Positions 33,518-42,451 of a stretch of 64,000 nucleotides of DNA are shown one piece after another. Position 1 is the stretch's first letter; every line of letters starts with the position of its first letter. A program made the translations under genes and the position numbers. The stretch is from Seleniibacterium sp963677135. Its GTDB lineage: Bacteria; Desulfobacterota; Desulfuromonadia; Desulfuromonadales; Geopsychrobacteraceae. The DNA lies in NCBI GenBank assembly GCA_963677135.2, contig CAXXLS010000005.1, forward strand, positions 1 through 64,000, in the 5' to 3' direction. Under the pieces are notes generated by a model that saw nothing but the letters and a program-made list of their open reading frames with translations, did no database searches and was not told the origin of the DNA.

Positions 33518-36079
33518 TTAAAAACTAGCAACTGCTGCCGCACCCAAGGCCATCTGGTAGATGATGGTACTGATATCCTTCATCTCACGCATCCAGTCGG
33601 TACTCTTGACTTCTTCCGGGACCAGGACGGTATCGCCCGGGTAGAGCTCTGTGACATTGAACCCACCGACGACCCAGCGCCAGTTTTCGCTGTCCCACTT
33701 GATGCCCATTCCCCCTTGCTGCTTGCTAACCACGGTCCCGTTGGCGCGGACGATAAACATTTCATCCTCTTCGGCAGCCTTTTTCAGGCCGCCAACCTGG
33801 CTCAGGTAGTATGCCACCGGCTTTCCGGGCAGGTAGGCCATGGAGGTCGGATTGTAGACCTGCCCCAGCACGGTCACGGATTTGGGGTCCTCGGGAATCC
33901 TCAGGGTATCGCCGGGCAGGACTTCGATATCATAGGCACTGCCGCGGAAGTCGTCGAGATCGGTCACATGGATGATCATGCGACCGGTGACCGGGGCCTG
34001 CCGCAACTTCTGCAGCAACTGCTTGCGACTTTCCAGGTTCAGCTGGGCCGCTTCGGCCTGGGCCTGATCAAAAGCTCCGGCCGCAAGTTCGGAGGAAACA
34101 CGATAAACTTCCTGCTCCTGTTCGAAAATCAGTTTTTCGATCTGCTGACGCTGAACGGCTTTCAGGGTTTCCCGGGTGAAGACGGCGCCTCTCAGGTAAG
34201 CCTTGTCGGTAAAACCTCCGGCACGCTCCAATACCGAGCTGAGGCGCTCGCCCTTGCTGATGGCATAGGATCCGGGGAACATGACTTCTCCCTCGATCTG
34301 AATGTAATACTTCTCACCCGAGTCCGGAATACTGCGGACAATCAGGTGGTCATCAGGAAACAATTGCAGATCATGCTCAGGATCACCCGCAAGGGCTTGA
34401 CCCAGGTTGAGCAGATGGCGTTCTGTGCGGGTCCCATCCGCCTCGGGAAGATAGCGGGTGATTTCCGCTTCCTTCAGGTAGGCAACCCGCTTGACATTAC
34501 CCGCCAGGGTGACCAGGTCCTTGACCGTCATATTGTCATAAAGCCTGAATGTCCCCGGATTGAGAACAGCTCCGGAGACAACCACCTGCGGCGTCTCTTC
34601 CATCTGCTCACGGGAGAACAGCTTGATCTCGTCATACTCCTGGAGCTTGATGTTATGAGCAGGGTCCCCGTTTAATGCCTTTTCCAGATCAATGGAAAGG
34701 GATTCGGGTCGATACTCTGGCGGACTGTAGCGAATGATCTGAGCCAGCCCGGGAAAATACTCCGGCAGCAGGTTATCGTAAGGGAGAATGACGTCGGCCA
34801 ACCGCATATTTTGAGTCAACTGGTATTCCCCAGGCCTAGCGACATAACCATTCAAAACGACATACCCGGAGGCATCGGCGATGCTCGAAATCTCGACCAG
34901 ATCACGGTCCTGCAGGGGGATAGTCATTGCGGTGGCCTGATCTCCCATCCCTCCCGAAAGTTCGACATCCATGACGGACTTGTATTTGTGGTCTTCAACC
35001 CGCTCGATTCTGACTTTCTGCAGGTATGCTGTGGACACGACACCACCGGCCATTTTCAGCAAATCGCCAAGAGATTCTCCTGGCAGAATTTCATAAATGC
35101 CGGCCCGTCTGACATTTCCGGCAATCCCCACCTGAGGCCCGGAAACAGGGACAAGGATGGTATCGCCCGACTGCAACCGGATATCGCTGCTGTTATTTCC
35201 GGTCTGCAGAAAATCATAAAAATCGACATGGGCGACGTCCTGCCCCCCACGCACCACCTTGACGTTTCGCAGGCTCCCGGTTTTGGCTGGCCCCCCTGCG
35301 ACAGAAAGGGCCGTTAATACGGTATTGAGGGAGCTGATCTGGTAAGAGCCGGGAGAGACAACTTCGCCGACAATAAAAACATTGATGGCCCTGAGTGCAT
35401 CGAGGGAGACATTGACCTGGAACTGTTTGAAATATTTTGCAATCTGATTCCGTACCGATTCCTTCGCCTGGGCAAAGGACTGCCCCCAGAGGTTGACAAC
35501 CCCCACCTTTGGAAGAACGATTTCACCATTACGGTCAATGGTCACCTGGTAATGACCTTCAATATTGCCCCAGACATCGATCCTCAGGGAATCACCGGGA
35601 CCGAGCACATAATCAGGACCAACCAATGACGCAGAATCCGCGGTAAATGCTCCCGCGTTTTTGAAAAAATCAAATCCGAACTGCTTGAGATTATGAGACG
35701 CTCTCTCAACTTTCTCACGCGGCCGTTTGACATCGCTAAGAGAGTCTGCAAAAAACTTTTCTGTTTCAGATGTCTCAGCTGCCGGTTTTCCATTACGGCG
35801 CACTCCTGTGGCTGGCATCTGAACCGTCGGGTTGGCAGGAGATGCCTGGCCTGTCGATGGTGCGCCGACTTGCTGGTAGACAATATCGTCTCCCTGACGT
35901 TGCCGGGCTTGCCGGTACTCCTGCAACTGGCGCTGTTGTTCGGGCGTCAGATCACGGAGCATCTGCTCACTGCCAGTGCCGCTCATCTCCTGGGCAAAAG
36001 ACGCGCCACAGCAAAAAAGCACGATAAACAGACAAAGGAAAGTCCGCATCACAATCATCATTTTTCTATTTGTCACCAC
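33518..36079 (-). CDS. Polysaccharide export protein with multiple SLBB domains (Wza-related)
   Basis: 853 residues from GTG 36079, supported by GGAG eight bases upstream. A signal peptide (hydrophobic MRTFLCLFIVLFCCGASFAQ) is followed by a poly-export domain near 150-230 (LGPGDSLRIDVWGNIEGHY) and five or six SLBB modules, each with a VxGxVxxPGxY-type strand (VVLNGYVARPGEY, VVSGAVLNPGTF, IQIEGEVMFPGSY, VLGQVYNPTSM). It should form the outer-membrane/periplasmic channel for the polymer. The cysteine pair near the signal peptide is not a clear lipobox. Confidence 0.92.
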   Translation of the reverse strand: MVTNRKMMIVMRTFLCLFIVLFCCGASFAQEMSGTGSEQMLRDLTPEQQRQLQEYRQARQRQGDDIVYQQVGAPSTGQASPANPTVQMPATGVRRNGKPAAETSETEKFFADSLSDVKRPREKVERASHNLKQFGFDFFKNAGAFTADSASLVGPDYVLGPGDSLRIDVWGNIEGHYQVTIDRNGEIVLPKVGVVNLWGQSFAQAKESVRNQIAKYFKQFQVNVSLDALRAINVFIVGEVVSPGSYQISSLNTVLTALSVAGGPAKTGSLRNVKVVRGGQDVAHVDFYDFLQTGNNSSDIRLQSGDTILVPVSGPQVGIAGNVRRAGIYEILPGESLGDLLKMAGGVVSTAYLQKVRIERVEDHKYKSVMDVELSGGMGDQATAMTIPLQDRDLVEISSIADASGYVVLNGYVARPGEYQLTQNMRLADVILPYDNLLPEYFPGLAQIIRYSPPEYRPESLSIDLEKALNGDPAHNIKLQEYDEIKLFSREQMEETPQVVVSGAVLNPGTFRLYDNMTVKDLVTLAGNVKRVAYLKEAEITRYLPEADGTRTERHLLNLGQALAGDPEHDLQLFPDDHLIVRSIPDSGEKYYIQIEGEVMFPGSYAISKGERLSSVLERAGGFTDKAYLRGAVFTRETLKAVQRQQIEKLIFEQEQEVYRVSSELAAGAFDQAQAEAAQLNLESRKQLLQKLRQAPVTGRMIIHVTDLDDFRGSAYDIEVLPGDTLRIPEDPKSVTVLGQVYNPTSMAYLPGKPVAYYLSQVGGLKKAAEEDEMFIVRANGTVVSKQQGGMGIKWDSENWRWVVGGFNVTELYPGDTVLVPEEVKSTDWMREMKDISTIIYQMALGAAAVASF

Positions 36080-36201
36080 AGTAAAAACTCCACGAGCCTT
36101 GCTTGTATTTTTTCGCTGGCCGGAATTCCGGACAGCGAGTCACCAGTTTCTGCTTCAGAATGCGGTATTTACTAAAAAGCCAGGACAGTCATGCGCTCCC
36201 C

Positions 36202-36227
36202 AAAAGACCGGCGCTTGCCACGCGCCG
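36202..36227 (-). terminator. Possible intrinsic terminator after wzi
   Basis: Six-base stem CGGCGC / GCGCCG with a 7-base loop, followed on the minus strand by GTCTTTT. Short, so moderate strength. Confidence 0.5.
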
Positions 36228-36232
36228 ACACA

Positions 36233-37765
36233 TTACCAGTGGCCCCGGAATCCAACGGACATCAGGCTGATATCCTCGTTATTGTCCGCAATAAATCTGA
36301 AATTTTCGATTGTACCAAAACCCATTAAAAAATCGATTGAATAATGCTCGGAAAAAGCCCAGTCCATTTTCAAATGGCCTTGGGAATATTTCTCCTGAAT
36401 CGGTCGATCAAATCCACGCTCTTGATAATCAAAACCGAGGGTCAGCAGCAGATTCTCCGTCATGATGGCTTGTATTTCGAGGTAGGCATCTTTGGCGGAG
36501 CCTCCGATATGATGACCTACGATAGAGCCTTCATAGGTGTACCCCGATTGGTATTGAGAATGCCGGTACCATGTTGCCAAGTGCAAATCGGCGTATTCAA
36601 ATCGCAGGCTCAAGCGCTGGCTGGGTTCGATCTGCGGCAGGTAGATCCCAGCGACAAATCCAGTTTTTGATGGAAAATAACCGGCCTCATCCTCACCACC
36701 ATGTTCGCCATAAATCTCTGTGTTCCAAAGAAAAGGCAAACGAATCCGGCCGTCAATTGCGGCCACGGAATTGCTGGTATCTTCAGCACCGGACAGGTTT
36801 TTGCCGCCAAGGATCGTTATATAATCATCCCAGTTGAGATCTGGCCTTCCTTCACCGCCAAACATGACAGCCCGAGACGCTCCGAGTTCAATCCAGGGTA
36901 GTGGTTTGAAATTAATGCGCAGCCCGGCAAAATAGGGTTCGGGAACAATCCGATCTTCTTCCAGGCGGCTCCAGAACACGTCAAAGCGAATCGGCCCTAA
37001 ATATTTAAAAATCCACGGAAGCAGGGTCGGGGTCGGGTTGGTTATCCTGATCATGTCTAGGGGCTTGGCATTATTGGTCAGAACAATACTGCCATGACGC
37101 CCCTGCCCCCACCACAGGGACTGCCGACCCACGGAAACTTCCAGGCCGCCCAGTTGCAGAACGGCCCGGCCATCCAGCAGACTGACATCGGCCTCGGATT
37201 CATCGCCATTCTGAATTTGCAGCAGAGGCCGGGCTTCGACCAGCAGAAAACTGCCAAGCCGCGCCTCCCCCTGCACCAGCAGCAGGGCATTCTGCTCCTG
37301 GTAGCTCAGGCCGTAATTATTATAATTAAGAGGAAACTGACTGATGGCGACACCGTTACCGCTGGAAGTCACCTCCGGTCCTTTTTGATAAACGTATCTC
37401 AGCTGAGCTTCCCTGGGTTTGATATAGCCCTCTGCCGTCCCTGTCTGCAGGTCGGCCAGGGTATCGGCCACCTCTTTTTCCAGCCGCCGTATCAGACCGG
37501 CAATGGCCGGAGAAACGTCCTGGGAACGGGCGGCATTGACCGCGGCCTCCACCTGCCGGGCCGCCTCATACCTGGTGTAGGGGCGGGTTCCCTGCAATGA
37601 GGAATCGATGAGCCCCAACCCCGAAAGCTTGTCCAGGGCGGAATACACCCAGCTGTCCAGCGGCACCTGGCTGCTGGCGGGAACGGCCAGGACCGCCGTC
37701 GGAGTCAGCAGCAGGCAAAATGTACAGAGCAGGAGACAACTATGTTTCAATGATGAGAACATCAT
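36233..37765 (-). CDS. Wzi-like capsule assembly outer-membrane protein
   Basis: About 510 residues from ATG 37765 (ATG 37762 also possible; AGGA lies six bases before it). A signal peptide (CLLLCTFCLLLTPTAVLA) and a short helical, SLH-like segment (VPLDSWVYSALDKLSGLGLI) are followed by a beta-strand-rich barrel region with LRLSFRYEYADL-type strands and LNWDDYITILGGKNLSG. Family members hold capsule or group IV polymer at the outer membrane. First gene of the polysaccharide run after a 250-base gap. Confidence 0.85.
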   Translation of the reverse strand: MMFSSLKHSCLLLCTFCLLLTPTAVLAVPASSQVPLDSWVYSALDKLSGLGLIDSSLQGTRPYTRYEAARQVEAAVNAARSQDVSPAIAGLIRRLEKEVADTLADLQTGTAEGYIKPREAQLRYVYQKGPEVTSSGNGVAISQFPLNYNNYGLSYQEQNALLLVQGEARLGSFLLVEARPLLQIQNGDESEADVSLLDGRAVLQLGGLEVSVGRQSLWWGQGRHGSIVLTNNAKPLDMIRITNPTPTLLPWIFKYLGPIRFDVFWSRLEEDRIVPEPYFAGLRINFKPLPWIELGASRAVMFGGEGRPDLNWDDYITILGGKNLSGAEDTSNSVAAIDGRIRLPFLWNTEIYGEHGGEDEAGYFPSKTGFVAGIYLPQIEPSQRLSLRFEYADLHLATWYRHSQYQSGYTYEGSIVGHHIGGSAKDAYLEIQAIMTENLLLTLGFDYQERGFDRPIQEKYSQGHLKMDWAFSEHYSIDFLMGFGTIENFRFIADNNEDISLMSVGFRGHW

Positions 37766-37845
37766 GCTTCCTCTGATCTTATGTTTGACGCGAAACAGTC
37801 TGAGCAAACCGGGTAAAACCTTTCAGAGTGTTATCCAACCATTTA

Positions 37846-37965
37846 TCGAACGCAGAGAGACACTGATAACTGCGCACAAAACCAAACCCTCAGCATTAGG
37901 TTTAAAACCAGATCATAAGGTTCTTGTGTCGATCTGCGTTTATGCGGCCTTATCTGCGTTCGGCC
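37846..37965. repeat. MITE-like element, GAACGCAGA termini
   Basis: About 118 bases from TCGAACGCAGAGAGACACTG to TATCTGCGTTCGG. Same ends and the same GCGTTTATGCGG...TATCTGCG right half as the copies at 32827 and 33387. It is positioned upstream of wzi. Confidence 0.82.
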
Positions 37966-38018
37966 ATAACAGACGTCAAGCATCAGCCGCGGTCAGATGA
38001 TATCTGCGGCTGAAAACA

Positions 38019-38726
38019 CTACCATTCCATCTGTAAACTGGCAACCACTCCCCTGTCGGCCGTCGGTGCGATGGAGAACCAGCGGAATCCCTGATTATGC
38101 AGCTTCACCGTCACCCGCCCGGCCAGTTCGCCGATCACCGCGCCGGTGACCACGTCCGACAGCCAGTGCTCATCGTCATAGATCCGGCTCAAACCGACCA
38201 GGGTGGCAAACCCGTAACCGGCCCATACGGCCGGTGAGGATGGGTTACGAAGGCGCACGACGGATGCCAGGGCAAAGGCCCCGGCAGTATGGGCCGAAGG
38301 CCAGGACTGGTTGTCATCGTCCAGGCTCAAAGGGGAAAAATCATAGGCATCGTCATCCCCATCGGGGCGCGTCCTGCCGACCACGACCTTCCCCACCGCA
38401 GTGGCCGCCTGACTGGCCAGAACAGCCTTGAGGGCCAGTTCTCCGGTCTCCGCAAGATACCGGTCCTGCTGCCAGATCCCGTAGCCCCAGATCAAGCCAC
38501 CGATCCCGAAAATTGTCAAAGGATGCCCTAAATCAGAAAACAAATCGGCCAACCGGTCGCCATCATCAGAACGGTTATCCTGGAACCGATGACGGACTGA
38601 TTCGTCCATTAATGAGAACCCCGCGACAGCCACAAACCCGGAAGCCACCAATAGGGTGTCATCTTGCGACCAGACTCTTTTACTATATTGCTCTCCCCCC
38701 CCCCCTGGATATGGATGTTGCTGCAA
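38019..38726 (-). CDS. PAP2-family phosphatase, separated from its signal peptide by a poly-G tract
   Basis: 235 residues from TTG 38726 as currently readable. The PAP2 signature is complete: KVVVGRTRP (113-121), PSAHT (143-147) and SRIYDDEHWLSD (180-191). Such enzymes remove phosphate from lipids such as undecaprenyl pyrophosphate. The first codons (MQQHPYPGGGG) are not a real N-terminus: one frame over, a textbook signal peptide starts at 38811 and meets this frame at a run of eleven G. With ten or thirteen G the two would be one exported protein. Confidence 0.85.
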   Translation of the reverse strand: MQQHPYPGGGGEQYSKRVWSQDDTLLVASGFVAVAGFSLMDESVRHRFQDNRSDDGDRLADLFSDLGHPLTIFGIGGLIWGYGIWQQDRYLAETGELALKAVLASQAATAVGKVVVGRTRPDGDDDAYDFSPLSLDDDNQSWPSAHTAGAFALASVVRLRNPSSPAVWAGYGFATLVGLSRIYDDEHWLSDVVTGAVIGELAGRVTVKLHNQGFRWFSIAPTADRGVVASLQMEW

Positions 38727-38811
38727 ACAGAGAAAAAGAGACGAAACAACTGACCAACAATAGTAAAAAAGTTTTAAAAGTAAGCCTGCAAAGAGAACTG
38801 GTAATAATCAT
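38683..38811 (-). CDS. Orphaned signal-peptide leader of the PAP2 gene
   Basis: 42 codons from ATG 38811: TSSLCRLTFKTFLLLLVSCF and onward through FSLFAATS form a convincing signal peptide, then the frame crosses the poly-G tract (SRGGGRAI) and stops at 38683. By itself it encodes nothing useful. It is the natural start of the phosphatase if the tract changes by one base. Whether this is biological or a sequencing error in a homopolymer cannot be decided here. Confidence 0.6.
   Translation of the reverse strand: MIITSSLCRLTFKTFLLLLVSCFVSFSLFAATSISRGGGRAI
38695..38705. repeat. Poly-G(11) tract (minus strand) in the PAP2 gene
   Basis: Eleven consecutive C on the plus strand. It lies at the join between the signal peptide frame and the phosphatase frame. 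Upstream of the leader, from 38830 to ~39215, no gene or clear signal was seen. Confidence 0.95.
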
Positions 38812-39221
38812 AAAACCAACACGCCCTGCAAACCACCATTATCAGAAGACCAAAGAGATATGGCTATAGCCAGACTTAGCAGACGGCACAGCAAGACTGG
38901 TCCTGCAAACATTAGCCCCCCCGTTTTAAGTTGAAGACCGGGAAAAAGATGATCAATATGACAAAAACTGGTGACAGGAAAAACCGGAATTTGGTTTATA
39001 GCAAATTCTGCATGAAAGAACTATTCTTTTTTCCCTGTTCCCCCGAGGTTAAAAAAATATCTGAAAATTGGCAAGCATCGCACAATTCATTATCCCCCAA
39101 AACTCGCGTCACGGTTAATGCACTTCACCTGTTCCAGAAATTTTCAAGGCGGGAGCAGGCTGGATCTCCGATTCTGCCCATAGATGCGCTTGCGTAGCCA
39201 GGCGGGCCGCCCCATACTGCC

Positions 39222-39284
39222 CGATACCCGGGCAGAAGGCCAGTACGACACAAGGGACCGGCTCTTATGGAGCCAGCCCCCCCC
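39222..39284. repeat. Relic of the immunity-array boundary repeat
   Basis: About 63 bases (GATACCCGGGCAGAAGGCCA ... GGAGCCAGCCCCC) nearly identical to 41405-41465 and to the spacers at 42363 and 43320. The GTACGACACAAG variant matches the 41405 copy rather than the other two. Its presence on the far side of AbiE suggests the immunity array once extended here. Confidence 0.85.
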
Positions 39285-39288
39285 CTTT

Positions 39289-40155
39289 TTACCTGATTAC
39301 AATTTTATTTGTAATTTCCTGGAAAAACTCCTTCGACCAGACTTCCAGAGCTTCGGGGTGCCGAACAAATGGCACAACGTCCTGCTTAGCCTGCTCAATA
39401 TCAACCTTGTCGATACTTTCAGAGAGGATGTCTCTAAAAACCTTTTCGCTTAATGGCTCATTGGCTTCCCAATGCCCGCTCTGACGCATTCGTTGCTCTA
39501 AATGAAACAAATGCAATTCCGGATAGCGCGCGCAATACCAGACAAGATCATACCAATCCCTCCCCTTGACCCGATTTTTCCAACGGCGGCAAAGCAATGC
39601 ATGCATTTTTCCTGCAAACAAATCGGGCAACGTGTAGGTCCTCACTCCAAACGGGATCGGTTGCAGCAAGAATTTGCTCTGCGTCTCAAACCCTCCAGGC
39701 GGGTCTGTATCTATTTCGATTTTTATCCTTATCACTTGCCCGGCAGGAATTTGGCGAACAATTTCTTCCCCCGTTTTGATTACCAGGAGCTGGTTAGCGG
39801 TATTCGCCTTAAGAAACGCAGACTGAACAGCTGTTTCGACAGATTTGTTCTTCCTTTCTACCTGCACTTCAAAGCCAAAAGCGGCCAACTCTCTTTCCAG
39901 ACTCGCACTATAGATGTCCAGATCAAATTTTTGATCGGCAGCCAGCAAAGAAAAATCCAGGTCCTCAGAAAAACGGTCAAGACCATACAAAACACGTAAA
40001 GCAGTGCCACCATAAAATGCCGCCTTCTCAAAAAACTTGCTTCTCCAAAGTCCTAACAGGGCTATTTCCTGAAGGATTTCTCTGAGGGCCTGGCTATAAT
40101 CTTCCGCGCGCCGGCAGTCATATTTTTCAAGCATCTGCGCTATCGCATCATTCAT
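39289..40155 (-). CDS. AbiEii nucleotidyltransferase toxin (type IV toxin-antitoxin)
   Basis: 288 residues. Nucleotidyltransferase motifs FYGGTALRVL (49-54 core) and RFSEDLDFSL (63-70) define the AbiEii/DUF1814 family, whose members modify or block tRNA and cause bacteriostasis, giving phage resistance. Its start overlaps the antitoxin stop by eight bases. Confidence 0.92.
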   Translation of the reverse strand: MNDAIAQMLEKYDCRRAEDYSQALREILQEIALLGLWRSKFFEKAAFYGGTALRVLYGLDRFSEDLDFSLLAADQKFDLDIYSASLERELAAFGFEVQVERKNKSVETAVQSAFLKANTANQLLVIKTGEEIVRQIPAGQVIRIKIEIDTDPPGGFETQSKFLLQPIPFGVRTYTLPDLFAGKMHALLCRRWKNRVKGRDWYDLVWYCARYPELHLFHLEQRMRQSGHWEANEPLSEKVFRDILSESIDKVDIEQAKQDVVPFVRHPEALEVWSKEFFQEITNKIVIR

Positions 40156-40804
40156 ATGAACCTGCTCGTTTCTTCATTCGCTTGACGGTTTGAGATAAGA
40201 CTGAAATTCGTTTTGAACTGTATGCGAGACTAAGTTTTTCCAGCAGAAGTGGATCGAGATTGCACAGGTCATTCTCGGCAATTCTGAGAGACGAAACCAC
40301 GTATTCTAAGCACTCTTTCTGTGTCCTGATGTTTAGGCCTCGGTCACTTCTCAATTTGTCAGCAAGAGCCTTCTCCGGCGCCGCAATTAAAAAAGCCCTG
40401 CCATCCTCCTCAACTCGCCGGACACCAATGTGGAAACCTGCTTCAGGAACATTACTGTAGATAAAGAGGCCGACAGGAGTTGAAAAGCTTTTCGGGCGCT
40501 TGGTCGTAACGGAAGTCACCGCTTCTACTTTTTCTGGGATCAGCCCATGATAATGAAGAGCGAACTCGAGCGAGACACACGAAGGACCATAGATCAAATT
40601 CGCAAGGAGTTCCCTGGAATAGGGTCGCCGTTGGTAGGATGGGCCAAAAATATAAAGGCCCTTCTTAATGCGAATTATGACTCCCTGTGCAAGAAGGTTG
40701 GAGATTTTACTCCTTGGTTGGGCATAACCCGACAAAGCGTCTGTCAAAGACTGATAATCAAACTCCTCTGAAGGTATTTTTTTTCTCAAGTCATCAATTC
40801 GCAT
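40148..40804 (-). CDS. AbiEi antitoxin
   Basis: 218 residues with an N-terminal winged-helix region (SKISNLLAQGVIIRIKKGLYIF) and a C-terminal domain with CVSLEFALHYHGLIPE and APEKALADKL, typical of AbiEi. The antitoxin binds inverted repeats upstream to repress its own operon, and such a repeat is present at 40807. Confidence 0.92.
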   Translation of the reverse strand: MRIDDLRKKIPSEEFDYQSLTDALSGYAQPRSKISNLLAQGVIIRIKKGLYIFGPSYQRRPYSRELLANLIYGPSCVSLEFALHYHGLIPEKVEAVTSVTTKRPKSFSTPVGLFIYSNVPEAGFHIGVRRVEEDGRAFLIAAPEKALADKLRSDRGLNIRTQKECLEYVVSSLRIAENDLCNLDPLLLEKLSLAYSSKRISVLSQTVKRMKKRAGSYE

Positions 40805-40806
40805 AA

Positions 40807-40867
40807 ACTGTCTTATTTGTCATAGTATGTTTATTTTTTTCACACATACTATGTTAATAAAGACAGT
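40807..40867. promoter_or_regulatory. Long inverted repeat, probable AbiEi operator
   Basis: 24-base arms with 20 matches: ACTGTCTTATTT...AGTATGT and its partner ACATACTATG...AAGACAGT, 13 bases apart, ending two bases before the AbiEi start codon on the minus strand. AbiEi autorepression through paired inverted repeats is established for the streptococcal system. Confidence 0.7.
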
Positions 40868-40997
40868 TTTTCAATACTCTTTTAATAGTCATACATCACA
40901 TCTCCAGACAGATTTTACAGAACCTTTTTCCTGCCGTTTTTCACTTTTGGGTCAAGCCGGTTTTTTCGGAAACAGTTTTTGTTTGAGTCAGGCCGCT

Positions 40998-41372
40998 TCG
41001 CTTGACTCCTCCTGCCGATAATATTCAATCTCTCGCTCTGCCGGTGGTATATTTCCAATGGTTTCAACTGCCGAACCAGGCAACCTACTCCCGTGTTGCA
41101 TGCTCAACCGCCTCACCACTTTTCGAGAGGCCGCAATGGCGAATGACTTCTTTTTTAAAGGCCGATGATTGTCTCTGCCAATGGGTTATCGCATAAGTTT
41201 CCGGTTGTACCAACCAAAGCATTGATTCCATCTTCAGCTCAGCGTTCTGAGTCTCGAATCGAAAGTTACAGGCCACCACAGTCGCTACGATGAACCAATT
41301 TCCAACACTTCTGTCGTGACCACTGCGCTTGTTCCAGCGCGGTCAATACGAGATCCGCCTTCATGGCCGCGG
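40998..41372 (-). pseudogene. IS3-family transposase relic
   Basis: Pieces of the OrfB integrase core can be followed with stops and shifts: KLVHRSDCGG (catalytic Asp), LSIRDSER, GTTGNLCDNPLAETIIGL (catalytic Glu), KEVIRHCG, AVEHATREYVAWFGS with a TAG in place of the tyrosine, and the C-terminal ETIGNIPPAEREIEYYR. At least two frameshifts and three stops. No termini were found. Confidence 0.75.
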
Positions 41373-41494
41373 AAACCTCCTGATATCGTCCTGTTTCTGG
41401 GCCTCGATACCCGGGCAGAAGGCCAGTACGACACAAGGGACCGGCTCTTGTGGAGCCAGCCCCCGAATCAATCGCCTCACAGTGTCAAAAGGCG

Positions 41495-42313
41495 CTACTC
41501 CCCCCGCTCCTCTTTCTGCCTGGCCTCCAGGTCGTACTTGTTCGGCCGATTCTCCGCCCAGCGCACCTCTCGCGGTGACAGCGGGGGCCACGGATACCCG
41601 CGATCGATCAGTTCCTGTTTGACCTTGAGGGCCCAACCGTGGGCGGGATATTGGGGGTTAAGCAGATTATTTTCCAACCCGTCGTGGATATGCCAGGCGA
41701 TATCTGAATCGACCTTATCCCTGACGGTATGATCCGCACCATGCTCTGTCAGCAAATGATAGGCAATTTCATATTTATTCAGATAGGCGCAATATAGAAA
41801 ACAGCTTCTTCCCTGCCTGTCACGTAAATTGACATCCGCGCCATATTGAATCAGCAGTTCAATTTGATCCAGGCGGTCCATACCTATGGCATCAAACATA
41901 ACCGGCTCTCCGTCACGATTTTTGGTATTCGGATCAGCGCCATGTTCTAATAGAATCCGAATCATTTCATCGTCATCAGAACCTGCAATCAAACCCAATG
42001 GCGACGCTCCATCCGGAGCGGTCATGTTTGGGTCCGCTCCCAGGTACAGGGCCAACCGCATGGCTGGCTTATCCTTCTTCATCATCAAGTAAAAAAGCGG
42101 TGTAATTCCCTCTTCACCATGAACGTTGAGAGACAGTCCCCCTTCGATCAACGTTCTGGCATGAGCCTCGTCCCCTTTCTGAATGGTCCGAATCAACTCC
42201 ACCATGTCCTCTTTGAAAAAATCGCTGATTTTCATATGATTCCCCCCTAAGTTGCACGCACTCAGCACCCCTAAAGACAGTCCACCCAGGATTTTCAATA
42301 CCCTTTTCAGCAT
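41495..42313 (-). CDS. Ankyrin-repeat lipoprotein, probable effector immunity protein (unit 1, distal)
   Basis: 272 residues. Lipoprotein signal peptide with lipobox LSAC (C20), then four or five ankyrin repeats (for example EEGITPLFYLMMKKDKPAMR, GEPVMFDAIGMDRLDQIELL). The first ~180 residues match unit 3 and the last ~115 match unit 2, so it looks like a recombinant of the two. Expected role: periplasm-facing protection against the VgrG lipase. Other ankyrin roles cannot be excluded. Confidence 0.85.
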   Translation of the reverse strand: MLKRVLKILGGLSLGVLSACNLGGNHMKISDFFKEDMVELIRTIQKGDEAHARTLIEGGLSLNVHGEEGITPLFYLMMKKDKPAMRLALYLGADPNMTAPDGASPLGLIAGSDDDEMIRILLEHGADPNTKNRDGEPVMFDAIGMDRLDQIELLIQYGADVNLRDRQGRSCFLYCAYLNKYEIAYHLLTEHGADHTVRDKVDSDIAWHIHDGLENNLLNPQYPAHGWALKVKQELIDRGYPWPPLSPREVRWAENRPNKYDLEARQKEERGE

Positions 42314-42451
42314 AGCTTTTTCACCCTTTTAACCTCCTGATATCGTCCTGTTTCTGGGCCTCGATACCCGGGCAGAAGGCCAATACGACAAAAGGGACCG
42401 GCTCTTGTGGAGCCAGCCCCCGAATCAATCGCCTCACAGTGTCAAAAGGCG

